Positions 15,020 through 24,517 of a stretch of 64,000 bases of DNA are shown here, in pieces. The DNA lies in assembly GCA_024227995.1 (NCBI GenBank), contig CP100466.1, forward strand, positions 62,001 to 126,000, read 5' to 3'. The DNA comes from Halomicrococcus gelatinilyticus. Lineage in GTDB: Archaea; Halobacteriota; Halobacteria; Halobacteriales; Haladaptataceae. Numbering within the stretch: the first letter of the stretch is position 1; each line of letters opens with the position of its first letter. Under the pieces are notes generated by a model, which was not told the DNA's origin, searched no databases, and worked only from the letters and a program-made list of their open reading frames with translations. The position numbers were made by a program, and so were the translations under genes.

Positions 15020-16666
15020 CTACCGGTCGACCTCGCCGAGCACGATGTCCAGGCTACCCAGCGACGCGACGAGGTCCGGGACGTACTCGCCCTCGGACAT
15101 CTCCGGTAGCGCCGAGAGGTTGTGGAAGCACGGACTGCGGATCTTGAACCGCGCGGGCTGGCTGGTGTTGTCCGAACGGATGTAGACGCCGAGTTCTCCC
15201 TTCGCACCCTCGACGGCCCGGTAGGTCTCCGCGTCCGCCGGCGGCTTGACGGTCCGGGGGACGTTCGACTGGAGGGTGCGTTCCTCCTCGGGCCAGTCCT
15301 CCAGCAGGTCGACGCACTGCTCGACGATCTTCGCCGACTCCTCGACCTCACGGAGCCGAACGAGGACGCGCGAGTAGTTGTCACAGCCGTCCTCCGTGAC
15401 GACGTTCCAGTCGAGCTGGTCGTAGTAGCCGTAGGGGTCGTCGCGGCGCAGGTCGTAGTCGATGCCCGACCCGCGCGCGACCGGCCCCGTGACGCCGTAC
15501 TGCTTCGCGACCTCGGGTTCGAGAACGCCGGTGTCGATGCAGCGGAGCTGGAATATCTCGTTGCCCGTCAGGAGGTCGTGGTACTCCTCCAGCGCGGTCG
15601 GGAGGTCCTCGACGAAGTCCCGCACCTTGTCGAAGAACTCCTCGCGGGGTTCCGGGACGTCCCAGACGACCCCGCCGAGCCGGAAGTAGTTGTACATCAT
15701 CCGCTGGCCCGTGAGGTCCTCGAGGATGTTCTGGGCCTTCTCGCGGTCCCGTATCGCGTACATGAAGATGGCCGTGAAGTCGCCGTACACGTCCAGCGCG
15801 AAGGTACCGGCAGCGAGGAAGTGGCCCGTCATCCGCGAGAGTTCGACGCCGAGCGTCCGGAGGACCTGGGCGTACTCCGGGACGTCGATGTCCGCCAGGT
15901 CCTCGATGGCGCGCGCGTACGCCCACTCGTTCGTCATGTTCGCGGTGTAGTCCCAGCGGTCGGGGTACGGCATGATCTCGTACCGGTAGTTGCCGCTCTG
16001 GGCCATCTGCTCCTCGCAGCGGTGCAGGTAGCCGACGTCTGGTTCGACCTGTACGACCTGCTCGCCGTCGAGGGTGGTCTTCAGGTGGAGGACGCCGTGC
16101 GTGGCCGGATGGTGCGGGCCGATGTTGAGGAACATCGTGTCCTGGCTGCCCGCGCGATGGTCGTCCTGGAGCGGATTCCGGTGTTCCCGCAGCGGCACGA
16201 CCTGCGGTCGGTTCTGGTCGTAGTCGAGACTCAGCGGGTGGCCCTGCCACGTCTCCGGCAGGAGGATACGACGGGGGTCGGGATGACCCTCGTAATCGAT
16301 GCCGACCAGGTCGAACGCCTCGCGCTCGTGCCAGTCGGCGGTCCGGAAGACCGGTTCCGCCGTCTCGCTGACGGGGTCGTCGGTCGGCACCGGGACGACG
16401 ACGCTGACCTCCTGCGTGCGGTCGTCGTACTTCGTCAGGTGGTAAATGCTCTCGTAGCGGTCCTCGTACTCCTGGGCCGTCAGGCAGGTGAGGTGGTCGA
16501 AGCCGGCCTCGTCGCGCAGCGCGGTGAGGGCGGCCTGGACGTCGTCCGGGCGGACGACGAACGCCTCCGCGTTGCTGTGGTCCTCGCGGCCGACGACGTA
16601 CTCGTCGAGCAGTTCCGCGAGTTCGTCGTAGTCGACCTCCCGCCCGGTGACCTCCTGTGAACTCAT
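15020..16666 (-). CDS. nuoCD: NADH-quinone oxidoreductase-like subunit C/D fusion
   Basis: 548 residues combining the NuoC (30-kDa, about residues 1-165, ending with [25 protein letters not shown]) and NuoD (49-kDa, from about 178: [15 protein letters not shown]) hydrophilic subunits of complex I. Conserved NuoD segments include [46 protein letters not shown] and [20 protein letters not shown], and it ends at VLGEVDR. The subunit forms the quinone-site wall next to NuoB. In haloarchaea the complex probably takes electrons from a donor other than NADH. The start codon overlaps the nuoB stop (ATGA). Downstream there is only a convergent unrelated gene, so the usual nuoH-I-J-K-L-M-N genes are absent here. 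Confidence 0.93.
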   Translation of the reverse strand: MSSQEVTGREVDYDELAELLDEYVVGREDHSNAEAFVVRPDDVQAALTALRDEAGFDHLTCLTAQEYEDRYESIYHLTKYDDRTQEVSVVVPVPTDDPVSETAEPVFRTADWHEREAFDLVGIDYEGHPDPRRILLPETWQGHPLSLDYDQNRPQVVPLREHRNPLQDDHRAGSQDTMFLNIGPHHPATHGVLHLKTTLDGEQVVQVEPDVGYLHRCEEQMAQSGNYRYEIMPYPDRWDYTANMTNEWAYARAIEDLADIDVPEYAQVLRTLGVELSRMTGHFLAAGTFALDVYGDFTAIFMYAIRDREKAQNILEDLTGQRMMYNYFRLGGVVWDVPEPREEFFDKVRDFVEDLPTALEEYHDLLTGNEIFQLRCIDTGVLEPEVAKQYGVTGPVARGSGIDYDLRRDDPYGYYDQLDWNVVTEDGCDNYSRVLVRLREVEESAKIVEQCVDLLEDWPEEERTLQSNVPRTVKPPADAETYRAVEGAKGELGVYIRSDNTSQPARFKIRSPCFHNLSALPEMSEGEYVPDLVASLGSLDIVLGEVDR

Positions 16667-17376
16667 GGCGAATCACTCCAGTTGTACCGCATGACGAGAG
16701 TGTCCTCGTCGATGCGGTCGGCGAGCGAGTCGATCAGTTCGTCGCGTTCGAGGTCGCCGAACTGCTCCAGTTCGTACGGCTTCACGGTGACGGGGCTGCT
16801 CTCTCCGTTGGCGGTCCGTTCCTGGAGTTTCACCACGCCGTAGATGAGCGCCTCCGGACGCGGCGGGCAGCCGGGGACGTTGATGTCCACGGGAATGACC
16901 TCCTCTGCGCCCTTGATGACGTTGTACCCCTCCTGGAACGGCCCACCCGAGATGGTACACGAGCCCATCCCGACGACGAACTTCGGCTCGGGCATCTGGT
17001 CGTAGACGCGCTTCATCCGCGGCGCGAACTTCGAGACGATGGTCCCCGGAACGATGATGACGTCGGCCTGCCTGGGCGACGCCCGCGGCACGCCCGCGCC
17101 GAACCGGTCGAGGTCGTGTTTCACGGCGTACGTGTGCATCATCTCGATGCTACAGCAGGCGATGCCGAACTGCAGCATGAACATCGACGACCCCCGGACC
17201 CAGTTCATGAACTTGTCGAACTTCGTGAGGATGAACGGCTGGGAGCCGAACGCCTCCCGAAGCGTCGAGTTGAACCGGCTGCGTTTCTCCGCCTGTGCTG
17301 CCTCGCGGCTCTCCTCCGCCTGGAGGTCACCGCTGGCGTTGCTGTCAGGTCTTGTCTCTGTCCTGTGTTCGCCCAT
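16663..17376 (-). CDS. nuoB: NADH-quinone oxidoreductase-like subunit B
   Basis: 237 residues; the N-terminal about 35 residues are a charged extension before the conserved core. NuoB (PSST) carries cluster N2 next to the quinone site. All ligands are visible: the tandem cysteines in [11 protein letters not shown], the Cys of [11 protein letters not shown], and [14 protein letters not shown]. The ATGA overlap with nuoCD shows an operon. No nuoA lies upstream (the next gene, from about 17511, is divergent), so this is a two-gene nuoB-nuoCD unit rather than the typical full operon. Confidence 0.94.
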   Translation of the reverse strand: MGEHRTETRPDSNASGDLQAEESREAAQAEKRSRFNSTLREAFGSQPFILTKFDKFMNWVRGSSMFMLQFGIACCSIEMMHTYAVKHDLDRFGAGVPRASPRQADVIIVPGTIVSKFAPRMKRVYDQMPEPKFVVGMGSCTISGGPFQEGYNVIKGAEEVIPVDINVPGCPPRPEALIYGVVKLQERTANGESSPVTVKPYELEQFGDLERDELIDSLADRIDEDTLVMRYNWSDSP

Positions 17377-17510
17377 CTTCCACCCCCGGCCCCTGCCGAA
17401 CGCTCGACCCCCGCCGAACGCTGGACCGACCGGTACGTTCGAGAGGAACGCGCATCAACCTTGGGGCGACGGAGGCGAGGTTGAAGTGGCCGCTCGTCCA
17501 ACCGTCCGGC

Positions 17511-18314
17511 GTGACGTGGAGACGACGTGGCGCCGTCGTGGCGCTGGCGCTGGTCGCCCTCACCCTCGAGCGCCTCGGGGCTGCGGTCGAGCGCACGGTT
17601 CCGTTCAGCCCCCTGTTCGCCCGGTGGCGCGTCGGCGCGGACTACCTCGACCGGTACGGGGTGGAGACGGGCGAGGCCCTCCCCGGCGAGATGGACGACG
17701 TCGCGGCGTACGCGAGCGACGCGTTCGACCCCGACGCGCTCGACCCCACCGTCAGGGAGTTCTACGAGCGGACTGCGAGCTACGACCTCGACTACGCGGT
17801 CCGCTGGCATCGCGGGTTCCGCCTCGGAGCGACCCTGGCGGTGCGGTTGACCGGTCGTATCGAGCAACTCGACCTCCCCGCACCCGGAAAGGCCGGCGGT
17901 CGCCTCCGGAGTCGCATCGTCGCGGTCGGCGAGCGGTCAGACCCGCGCGACGGCGCGCGGGCGTGGATCCGCACGGACGAAGCTGGCACTGCGGTCTTCG
18001 TCGCCATCTACGCTAGCCACGTGTCCGACGGCCGCCGTTACGTCAACATCGCCGTCCCGCTCCCCCGTTCGAACCTGAGCACGGTCCTGCTGCCCCGGAC
18101 GACGCCGGGGGGCGGCGTCGAGTTGACCACCCGGGCGGGGACCGACGACGAGGGGCTCTACCTCGTCACGCCGCTGGGCGCCGTCGCCCTGCCGCTGTCC
18201 CAGCGGTTCCGCGTGTGGTCGGACGGCGGGGGCGTCCGCGCCACCCACGAGATGTGGGCGTTCGGCCGGCAGTTCCTGACCGTGACGTACGCGGCGAGGC
18301 CGGACCAGGGATAG
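17511..18314 (+). CDS. Hypothetical protein with N-terminal membrane segment
   Basis: 267 residues if the GTG at 17511 is used; a TTG at 17481 is possible, and the upstream frame is Arg/Pro-rich non-coding sequence over the nuoB start. A hydrophobic helix near the N-terminus (AVVALALVALTLERLG) could be a signal or anchor. The rest is soluble-looking with beta-rich segments (AVFVAIYASHVSDGRRYVNIAVPLP, FGRQFLTVTYAARPDQ). I do not recognise a family. It is followed 31 bases later by the SpoIIM-domain gene on the same strand, so co-transcription is plausible. Confidence 0.7.
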   Translation: MTWRRRGAVVALALVALTLERLGAAVERTVPFSPLFARWRVGADYLDRYGVETGEALPGEMDDVAAYASDAFDPDALDPTVREFYERTASYDLDYAVRWHRGFRLGATLAVRLTGRIEQLDLPAPGKAGGRLRSRIVAVGERSDPRDGARAWIRTDEAGTAVFVAIYASHVSDGRRYVNIAVPLPRSNLSTVLLPRTTPGGGVELTTRAGTDDEGLYLVTPLGAVALPLSQRFRVWSDGGGVRATHEMWAFGRQFLTVTYAARPDQG

Positions 18315-18345
18315 ACGTATCCGGCTGGCGTATCACTGCACGATC

Positions 18346-19902
18346 ATGAAGCTCGGTGACGCGGGGTCGGCGACGCGCTCGGTGCTCGTCGACCGACTCA
18401 CAGCGGTCCTGCCGGCGTACCTGGCCGGCACCAGCGTCGCGCTCGTCGCGCAGACGGTCCCGCTCGTCGGCGTCGCGCTGGCGTTCGTCTCCCTCCTCGG
18501 AACGGGGCGCATCGACCGGTTCGTATCGACGGTACGGAGCGTCGACGTATCCCCGACCGGGCCCACGAGCGACGCCGCGGCGTCTGAACTCGCCGACGCG
18601 ACGACGGCGCTTCTCACCCCTACGACGGTCGCCCTGCTCGTCGGGTCGGCGGTCGGCGGCCTGGTCGCGTTCCTCGTCGCGCGGGCCGTCGTCGGCGCGG
18701 CCCAGGTCCACACCGTCGTCGCGGCGCTCCGTGGCGAGCGTCCGGTGGTCGCCGGCGTTCGCGGAGCGAGCGCCGACGCCGGGACGTTCCTCGCACTCGG
18801 GGTCCTCCGGGGGCTCGCGCTGCTCGCTCCGACGGTCGCTCTCGCGCTCGTCGCTCTCGTCGTCGCGGACAGCGCGCTGTTGCCGCTGCTCGCCCTCGCC
18901 GTCCTACTGTGGCTGCCGGTCACCGTCGCCGTCTACGTCCTCTTCGCGTTCGCGCCACAGGCCATCGTCGTCGACGGCGTGGGCGTCCTCGGCGGAATCG
19001 AACACGGCGCCGGCTTCGTCCGCCGCAATCCCGGCCGCGTCGGCGCGTACTTCGTCGTCGTCTTCCTCCTCGTCGCGACGGCGGGTGGTGCGGCGTTCGC
19101 GTTCCAGGCCCTCGGCGTGGGACCGCTGGCGCAGGTCGTCGGGGCCTTCGCGCTCGCGCCGACGCTCGGCGTGCTGAAGACGGCGCTGTACCTCGACCCG
19201 TCGAACGTCTCGGTCGCAGGTGCGAGCGACGCGACGGGCGTCGGAGTCGACGACGCCACGGCGGGCGAGCGCGGCTGGGGAGCCGAACCGGCATCGGTCG
19301 GCGAGCCCGGGGTTGTCGGGTCCGTCGTCGCCGCGTTCCGGCGCGGCTGGGACGAACTGCTCGTCTTCGTGCGAGAGCGGGCACTGCTCGTCGTCGCCGC
19401 GCTCGGCCTGTTCGCCGCCGGTATCGCGGGCGGTCTGGCCGCAGTGCGCCCGTACGCGGTGCCGTTCCCGGCCTCGCCGACGACGAACGTGTTCGGGGCG
19501 TTCCCCGTGGACACGTTCGTCAGCCTGACGGCGAACAACTGGCTGGTCGCCATCGCGACGGCCTTCGCCGGCCTCGGGTTCGGCGTGCCGTCAGTGATCA
19601 ACATGCTGTTCAACGGCGCGCTGGTCGGTGCCGTCGTCGGACTCGGCGAGAACCCGGTCGACGTTGCCGCGCTCGTCGTCCCGCACGGCATCCTGGAGGT
19701 GCCGGCGCTGGCGGTCTCGGGCGCGCTCGGGCTCCACCTCGGGGCGTCGGCGTGGTCGTACGTCCGCGGTCGCGCGTCGGCCGACGACCTCGCGGCGGAG
19801 CTCGTCCGGACGTACTACGCGCTGCTCGGACTGTTACCGGTGTTCATCGTGGCCGCCTTCATCGAGGCGTTCGTCACGTGGTGGGTGGCCAGCCTCGTCT
19901 GA
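18346..19902 (+). CDS. Large membrane protein with C-terminal SpoIIM-like domain
   Basis: 518 residues with about ten hydrophobic segments. The N-terminal half (residues 1-275) is a multi-pass module containing VYVLFAFAPQAIVVDGVGVLGGIEHGAGFVRRNPGR, a pattern seen in haloarchaeal DUF7847-like membrane proteins. A charged loop at about 285-325 follows. The C-terminal half (about 340-518) has the stage II sporulation protein M (SpoIIM/DUF95) pattern, with ANNWLVAIATAFAGLGFGVPS...NGALVGAVVG and PHGILEVPALAVSGALGL. In archaea these proteins are not linked to sporulation; their role in membrane or envelope organisation is unknown. The fusion of the two modules is the notable point. Confidence 0.75.
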   Translation: MKLGDAGSATRSVLVDRLTAVLPAYLAGTSVALVAQTVPLVGVALAFVSLLGTGRIDRFVSTVRSVDVSPTGPTSDAAASELADATTALLTPTTVALLVGSAVGGLVAFLVARAVVGAAQVHTVVAALRGERPVVAGVRGASADAGTFLALGVLRGLALLAPTVALALVALVVADSALLPLLALAVLLWLPVTVAVYVLFAFAPQAIVVDGVGVLGGIEHGAGFVRRNPGRVGAYFVVVFLLVATAGGAAFAFQALGVGPLAQVVGAFALAPTLGVLKTALYLDPSNVSVAGASDATGVGVDDATAGERGWGAEPASVGEPGVVGSVVAAFRRGWDELLVFVRERALLVVAALGLFAAGIAGGLAAVRPYAVPFPASPTTNVFGAFPVDTFVSLTANNWLVAIATAFAGLGFGVPSVINMLFNGALVGAVVGLGENPVDVAALVVPHGILEVPALAVSGALGLHLGASAWSYVRGRASADDLAAELVRTYYALLGLLPVFIVAAFIEAFVTWWVASLV

Positions 19903-19921
19903 GGTGGGAGGCGAGCGTCGC

Positions 19922-21559
19922 TCACTGCGCGATTTTGGTGAACGCGTTCGTGTCGGGGTCCGTACCGGCGACGACGAGCTGGTCCTCGGACTCGACGACG
20001 AAGTCGGGGCCGAGGTCGGTGATGACCTCGCCGTTGCGCTCGACTGCGATGACGGTACAGCCCGTACGCGAGCGGACGTCGGCCTCGCCGAGGCTCTGGT
20101 CGACGAGCTGTGGCGCGGTGGTCCGGATGATCTCGATCTGCTTGTTCGGCGAGATGATCTCCTCGTCCTCGATGATGGTCGAGGCGAGCATCCGGCCGCT
20201 GACCGTCTCCAGTGCGAGCACGTAGTCCGCCCCCGCGCTGTACAGCTTGCCGATGTTCTCCGTCTCGTTGGCGCGGGCGACGATCTCGACGGAGGACGAT
20301 ATCTCGCGGGCGACGAGCGTCGCGAAGATGGTCGTCGTGTCGTCGCTGAGCGCGAAGATGACGGCGTTCGCGTGCTCGATGCCGGCCTCGCGCAGGGTGG
20401 CCTCGTCGGTCACGTCGCCGACGACGTCCACTTCGTCGCGGGCCTCGAGGTCGACGACGGTGCTGCTCAGCCCGGAGGTCGCCAGCCTGTCGCACACGGT
20501 ACTCCCGACCTCGCCGAAGCCGGCGACGACGGCCGAGCGGTGGGAGCGGACGTACTCCTCGCCGATGGTCATCTCCTTCAGGCGTTCGAGCTGGGCCTCC
20601 TGGCCCGCGACGAGCAGGATGGTGTCCTCGTCGAGCAGCGTGTCCGGCGACGGCGGGGTCTGGAACTCCCCCTGGGTCCACGTGCCGATGAGGCTCGCGC
20701 CGGTGCGCTCGCGGATGTCGCTGTCGGAGAGTCGCTTGCCGCAGATCTCCGCGCCCTCGTGGACGGAGAGTTCGAGTATCTCGAAGTCCTCGCCGACGGT
20801 GACGGTCTCGCCGAGGTCGGTCGTCACGGAGGCGGTCACCTGCTCGGCGAGGCTGGTCCCGAGCAGGTGGCGCGGCGAGAACACCTCGTCGGCGCCCGCG
20901 TAGTGGAGGTAGTTCTCCAGGTCGGTGTCCTCGACGAGACTGATGACGTGTACTTCGTCGGTCACCTCGCGCACGGCGAGCGCGATGCTGGCGTTCTGCT
21001 CGTCGCTCGCGTCGGCGACCACGGTGTCGGCGGTCTCGACCTGGGCGTTCCGGAGGACGTCTGCGGACTCGGGGTTGCCGTGGATGACGTCGAAGTTCTG
21101 CTCGTAGAGGTCCAGCACCACGTCGCGGTCGCCGACGACGAGGACGTACTCGCGGTCCCAGGTCCGGAGTTCGTCGATGAGCGCCTCCGCGCGTGGCGAG
21201 TAGCCGCAGATGACGACGTGGTCGCTGCGCTCGTCGATGGCGGTCGGGGGGCTCACGCGCACCGCCTCCCGGACCCACGGCGCGACGAACAGCGGCAGCG
21301 CCATGAAGATGAGGAACACGCCCGTCATCTGCATGACGATCATCAACAGCTCCATCTCCATCGACTGCCAGAGGCTCGCGTCTTCGCCGTACCCCGTCGT
21401 CGTGAACGTCTCGACGACGATGGAGAACGACTCCAGCAGGCTCCGCTCTTCGCCCTCGAACGTCGCCATCCCCCACGAGTAGGCGAAGGTGTAGGCGACG
21501 ACCACGATGACGAACGCGCCGACGTAGAGGAAGAGCCGACGCCGCTGTCGATTCATCAC
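19922..21559 (-). CDS. Potassium channel with two RCK (TrkA) regulatory domains
   Basis: 545 residues (ATG at 21559 or 21556). The first helix is at about 9-29, the pore loop with selectivity filter TTTGYGE is near residue 54, and the second helix is at about 68-92. Two RCK-N/RCK-C units follow: the first starts HVVICGYSPRAEALIDEL (about 113) and the second AVVAGFGEVGSTVCDRL (about 345); both carry the Rossmann GxGxxG-like loop for nucleotide binding. A TrkA-C domain follows each, and the protein ends at FTKIAQ. This is a ligand-gated K+ (or K+-selective) channel of the MthK/Kch class, relevant for the KCl-rich haloarchaeal cytoplasm. It is convergent with the SpoIIM gene. Confidence 0.9.
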   Translation of the reverse strand: MMNRQRRRLFLYVGAFVIVVVAYTFAYSWGMATFEGEERSLLESFSIVVETFTTTGYGEDASLWQSMEMELLMIVMQMTGVFLIFMALPLFVAPWVREAVRVSPPTAIDERSDHVVICGYSPRAEALIDELRTWDREYVLVVGDRDVVLDLYEQNFDVIHGNPESADVLRNAQVETADTVVADASDEQNASIALAVREVTDEVHVISLVEDTDLENYLHYAGADEVFSPRHLLGTSLAEQVTASVTTDLGETVTVGEDFEILELSVHEGAEICGKRLSDSDIRERTGASLIGTWTQGEFQTPPSPDTLLDEDTILLVAGQEAQLERLKEMTIGEEYVRSHRSAVVAGFGEVGSTVCDRLATSGLSSTVVDLEARDEVDVVGDVTDEATLREAGIEHANAVIFALSDDTTTIFATLVAREISSSVEIVARANETENIGKLYSAGADYVLALETVSGRMLASTIIEDEEIISPNKQIEIIRTTAPQLVDQSLGEADVRSRTGCTVIAVERNGEVITDLGPDFVVESEDQLVVAGTDPDTNAFTKIAQ

Positions 21560-21614
21560 TATCGTCGCTCTCTCGCCGCGCCTCTTTTACTTTACCACCG
21601 GCGTCTGACCGCGT

Positions 21615-22640
21615 TCAGACGTCGACGTCGACCGGCACTCGTTCCCCGGTCCGTGCCGCCTCGTAGGCGGCCTCGGTGAGCGCCGTGACGGCGAACGCGT
21701 CGCGGGCGGTCGCCGGCGGGGTCGCTCCCGTCCCGATAGCGTCGATGAACGCCCCGGCCTTGCTCCCCTCCCGCTCGCGGTCGACGTAGGGGACCACGTC
21801 CGTGCTGTCCGACTCGACCTTCGTCAGCCGGCGGGGCTCCCACTGGCGGCCCTCGAGGTAGATCGCACCCTCGTCGTCCCAGGCGTGGACGTGCTCGCGG
21901 ACGCAGGGAGCCTGGCTGAACACGGAGATGCTGGCCCGGGCACCCTCGGCGAACTCGACGTTGAGCAGCGCCTCGACGTCGACGCGTTGTTCGTCGTCAG
22001 CGAACTGCATGTCCGCCCGGACCGCCGTCGGGGTGAGCCCGGTCGTCCAGAGCACGCCGTCGACGAGGTGGCTGCCCGTGTCGTAGAGGTTGCCGCCGCC
22101 CGAGAGCTCCGGGTCGGCGCGCCACGTGTCTGAGAACCGCGAGTACCAGTCCTGGGTTATCTCGGCGGTGACGAACGTCGGCGTCCGGTTCCCCTGCGCC
22201 CAGCGCTTGCGCGCCTGGACGAACGCGGGGTTGAGGTGGCGCTGGTAGCCGACCATCAGCACCTCGTCGGCGGCGTCGCTGCGCTCGACGAGGTCGCGGG
22301 CCCGCTTTCGGTCGGTCGTCAGCGGCTTGTCGCAGAGCACGTGGAGGTCGCGGTCGAGCGCGGCGGTCACGTGCTCGTAGTGCAACGTGTGCGGTGTCCC
22401 GACGAGGACGGCGTCCATCTCCTCGGCGTCCAGCATCTCGGCGTAGTTCTCGTACCGGGAGCCGCGGCCGACGTAGAGCGTCTCGCCCGCCACCTCGCGG
22501 GCCTCCTCGTCGATGTCGGCGAGCGCGACGACCGTCGACCGTGGGTCGGAGACGAACTCGGCACCGACCGTCTTCCCGATGTAGCCGCCGCCGACGACGC
22601 CGACGCGCAGTTTCTCCGGTCCCGGACTACTCTCCACCAT
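21615..22640 (-). CDS. Gfo/Idh/MocA family NAD(P)-dependent oxidoreductase
   Basis: 341 residues from the ATG at 22640; the longer frame upstream is an Arg/Ser-rich extension and is rejected. The Rossmann motif VGVVGGGYIGKTVG is at the N-terminus, followed by the family's DKP loop (LCDKPLTTDRKRARDLV, around 95). The C-terminal alpha/beta domain contains GGGNLYDTGSHLVDG, with the catalytic-type His/Asp region. Members oxidise sugars, inositols or similar polyols with NAD(P); the substrate cannot be read here. No sugar transporter or kinase lies adjacent, so the pathway is open. Confidence 0.88.
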   Translation of the reverse strand: MVESSPGPEKLRVGVVGGGYIGKTVGAEFVSDPRSTVVALADIDEEAREVAGETLYVGRGSRYENYAEMLDAEEMDAVLVGTPHTLHYEHVTAALDRDLHVLCDKPLTTDRKRARDLVERSDAADEVLMVGYQRHLNPAFVQARKRWAQGNRTPTFVTAEITQDWYSRFSDTWRADPELSGGGNLYDTGSHLVDGVLWTTGLTPTAVRADMQFADDEQRVDVEALLNVEFAEGARASISVFSQAPCVREHVHAWDDEGAIYLEGRQWEPRRLTKVESDSTDVVPYVDREREGSKAGAFIDAIGTGATPPATARDAFAVTALTEAAYEAARTGERVPVDVDV

Positions 22641-22737
22641 TGCTTCCCCCACCGTAACGAGGCATGCACGTCGTTTCAGCGACTGGCCCCTTAATTCGTA
22701 TCGCCGAGCGAAAGGGAGCGACGGGAGGCCGGCGCGT

Positions 22738-23997
22738 TCAGGCGGAGAACGAGAGCGAGACGAGTCGGGCGTCGCCGTAGATGACGTGGATCTCCGCGGC
22801 ACCGTCGCCGTCGACGTCCGCGAGCGCCGGATGGGTGTAGATGGGCACCGACCGAGAGTAGGTAGCTTGCACCTCGCCCGAGTCGGGTGCGACGACCGCG
22901 ACGGTGCCGTCGTTCGTGACCGCCACCAGTTCGGGGTCGCCGTCGCCGTCGACGTCGCCGACCGCGGGCGGCGGCATCATCTTCGTCCCGCTCGTCAGCG
23001 ACGTCGACCACTCGACGCTGCCGTCGGTGCCGTCGAGCGCGTGCAGCGTCCCGTCGGCCGAGGCAGCGTACACCTCCGCCGTTCCGTCGCCGTCCGCGTC
23101 GACGATCCGGTCGACGGCCGAGAGGTCGCCCGCGTCGGTGTCGGGGTCGCCGACGTCGCGCCGCCACTCGACCGAACCGTCGCGGCCGTCGACCGCGACG
23201 ACGTGGCCGCTCGACGTCGCGACGACCGTCTCCACCGCGGCGTCGTCGTCGGTCTGTCCGGACCCCATCCAGAGGATGGAACTGCTCACGTTCGTCGACC
23301 ACTCGACCGAGCCGTTCCCGTCGAGCGCGACGACGCGACCGCCCGAGGAGGGCGCGACGCCAGCGACGAGTTCCGGGTCGCCGTCCGTGTCCACGTCGTC
23401 GACGGTCGGCTGGCCCCACACCATCCCGCCGAGGTCCCTGGTCCACGCGGCCGTCCCGTCCGCCCGGACGACCCGGAGGTAGCCCTTCACGTCGACGACG
23501 GCCGTCTCGGTGCCGGGGTCGTCGCTGAGGTCCGCGACGACTGGCTGGGTGTACCCGTAGGCGCGCAGTTCGTGGCGCATCTCCGTCTCCCCGGTCACGG
23601 GGTCGAAGGCCTTGACGTCCTCCTCCGTGCTCGTCGCGAGCACCTCGCGGTCGCCGTCGCCGTCGTAGTCCGCGACGGTCGGGTCGGCGACGGCGTGGAG
23701 CGTGCAGTTGGCGGGGGGCACCTGGTACTCCCACGCGACGCTGCCGTCGCTCGCGTTCAGCGCGTAGAGGCCGCAGCCGTCGCCGTTGCCGCGGTCGCTG
23801 ACCGGCGTGAAGACGAAGGTGTGACCGTCGACCGTGGCGACGGCCGGCGCGTGGTGGTTGCCCTTCATGTCCCGGCCGGTGTCGCTGACCCACCGCTCGT
23901 CGAGCGACCCGCCGTCCCCCTGGACGACGGCGAACGCCCCGGCGCCGGCGAGTGCAGCCACGATGACGAGGAGTGCGAGAGCGGTGACGGTCCGCAT
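22738..23997 (-). CDS. Secreted/anchored FG-GAP / PQQ-type beta-propeller protein
   Basis: 419 residues from the ATG at 23997 (MRTVTALALLVIVAALAGAGAF), which gives a signal or anchor helix. The rest is built of repeats with Ca-binding DxDxDGxxE motifs (YDGDGDREVL, VDTDGDPELV, ADGDGTAEVY, VDGDGDPELV, VDGDGAAEIH) alternating with DGSVEW and GTAAWTRDL strands. This is a mixed FG-GAP/PQQ propeller likely displayed outside the cell. The function is unknown: such propellers are adhesive or ligand-binding, and a PQQ enzyme is possible but no cofactor residues are evident. It stands alone, divergent from the Rdx gene. Confidence 0.8.
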   Translation of the reverse strand: MRTVTALALLVIVAALAGAGAFAVVQGDGGSLDERWVSDTGRDMKGNHHAPAVATVDGHTFVFTPVSDRGNGDGCGLYALNASDGSVAWEYQVPPANCTLHAVADPTVADYDGDGDREVLATSTEEDVKAFDPVTGETEMRHELRAYGYTQPVVADLSDDPGTETAVVDVKGYLRVVRADGTAAWTRDLGGMVWGQPTVDDVDTDGDPELVAGVAPSSGGRVVALDGNGSVEWSTNVSSSILWMGSGQTDDDAAVETVVATSSGHVVAVDGRDGSVEWRRDVGDPDTDAGDLSAVDRIVDADGDGTAEVYAASADGTLHALDGTDGSVEWSTSLTSGTKMMPPPAVGDVDGDGDPELVAVTNDGTVAVVAPDSGEVQATYSRSVPIYTHPALADVDGDGAAEIHVIYGDARLVSLSFSA

Positions 23998-24110
23998 CGG
24001 CGGCAGTTGGCGGTCCGACGGCAAAAGGGCTCTCACTCCGCCGTCGGTTTCGAGAGTCGTACCACCCGCGGGTCGCGGCGACCAGTTCCGGTTCGCTGGG
24101 GCTTAAGTGT

Positions 24111-24131
24111 GGTTGCCAACGACTAGCAACC
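24111..24131. promoter_or_regulatory. Small inverted repeat before the Rdx gene
   Basis: GGTTGC (24111-24116) and GCAACC (24126-24131) form an inverted repeat with a 9-base spacer between a TATA-like GCTTAAGTG (24101) and the ATG at 24135. It could be an operator or a 5' hairpin at the transcription start. The arms are short, so chance is possible. Confidence 0.3.
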
Positions 24132-24134
24132 GAC

Positions 24135-24365
24135 ATGGCTCGAGTCGAGATAGAGTACTGCGTCCCCTGCGGACTGCTCGAACGCGCCGAAGACGTCCAG
24201 CACGCCCTGCTCTCGGAGTACGGCCAGCGCCTCGACGCGGTGGCGCTGAAGACCGGCGACGACGGCGTGTTCGAGGTGCGCGTCGACGGCGAGGACGTCT
24301 ACGCCAAGGAGGAAGACGAGTTCGACGTCGACCGCATCAGCGACCGCGTCGGCGACCGGCTCTGA
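24135..24365 (+). CDS. SelT/SelW/SelH (Rdx) family thioredoxin-like protein
   Basis: 76 residues. The N-terminal beta strand leads directly to a redox motif CVPC (VEIEYCVPCGLLERAE), as in the Rdx/SelW family. Here the second position holds Cys rather than selenocysteine. The family has a thioredoxin-like fold and is believed to act in thiol redox chemistry, perhaps with haloarchaeal gamma-glutamylcysteine or thioredoxin. The rest (LSEYGQRLDAVALKTGDDGVFEVRVDGEDVY) is consistent with the family. The C-terminus is acidic. No operon partner. Confidence 0.9.
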   Translation: MARVEIEYCVPCGLLERAEDVQHALLSEYGQRLDAVALKTGDDGVFEVRVDGEDVYAKEEDEFDVDRISDRVGDRL

Positions 24366-24369
24366 CCGT

Positions 24370-24495
24370 TCACTCCAGGAGCGCGAAGTAGGGGTCGAGC
24401 GAACCGACGCGGTCCGTCGGGACGACCGCGCCGTCGCAGCGGGCGAGTCCGGCAGCGGCCAGGTCGGCGAGGGACGACGGCCCGGTTCTTCGCAC
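24370..24495 (-). pseudogene. Possible C-terminal remnant of an unidentified gene
   Basis: In the 152 bases between the Rdx and glycosyltransferase genes, one minus-strand frame reads about 41 residues from a GTG at 24495 and ends ...ARCDGAVVPTDRV, then GSLDPYFALLE and a stop. The composition looks like real protein rather than a shadow. No ATG start exists and the frame upstream runs into the glycosyltransferase 3' end in another phase. It may be the tail of a truncated gene. I cannot assign a family. Confidence 0.3.
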
Positions 24496-24517
24496 GCGTT
24501 CGCTGCGGGACGCGGCG

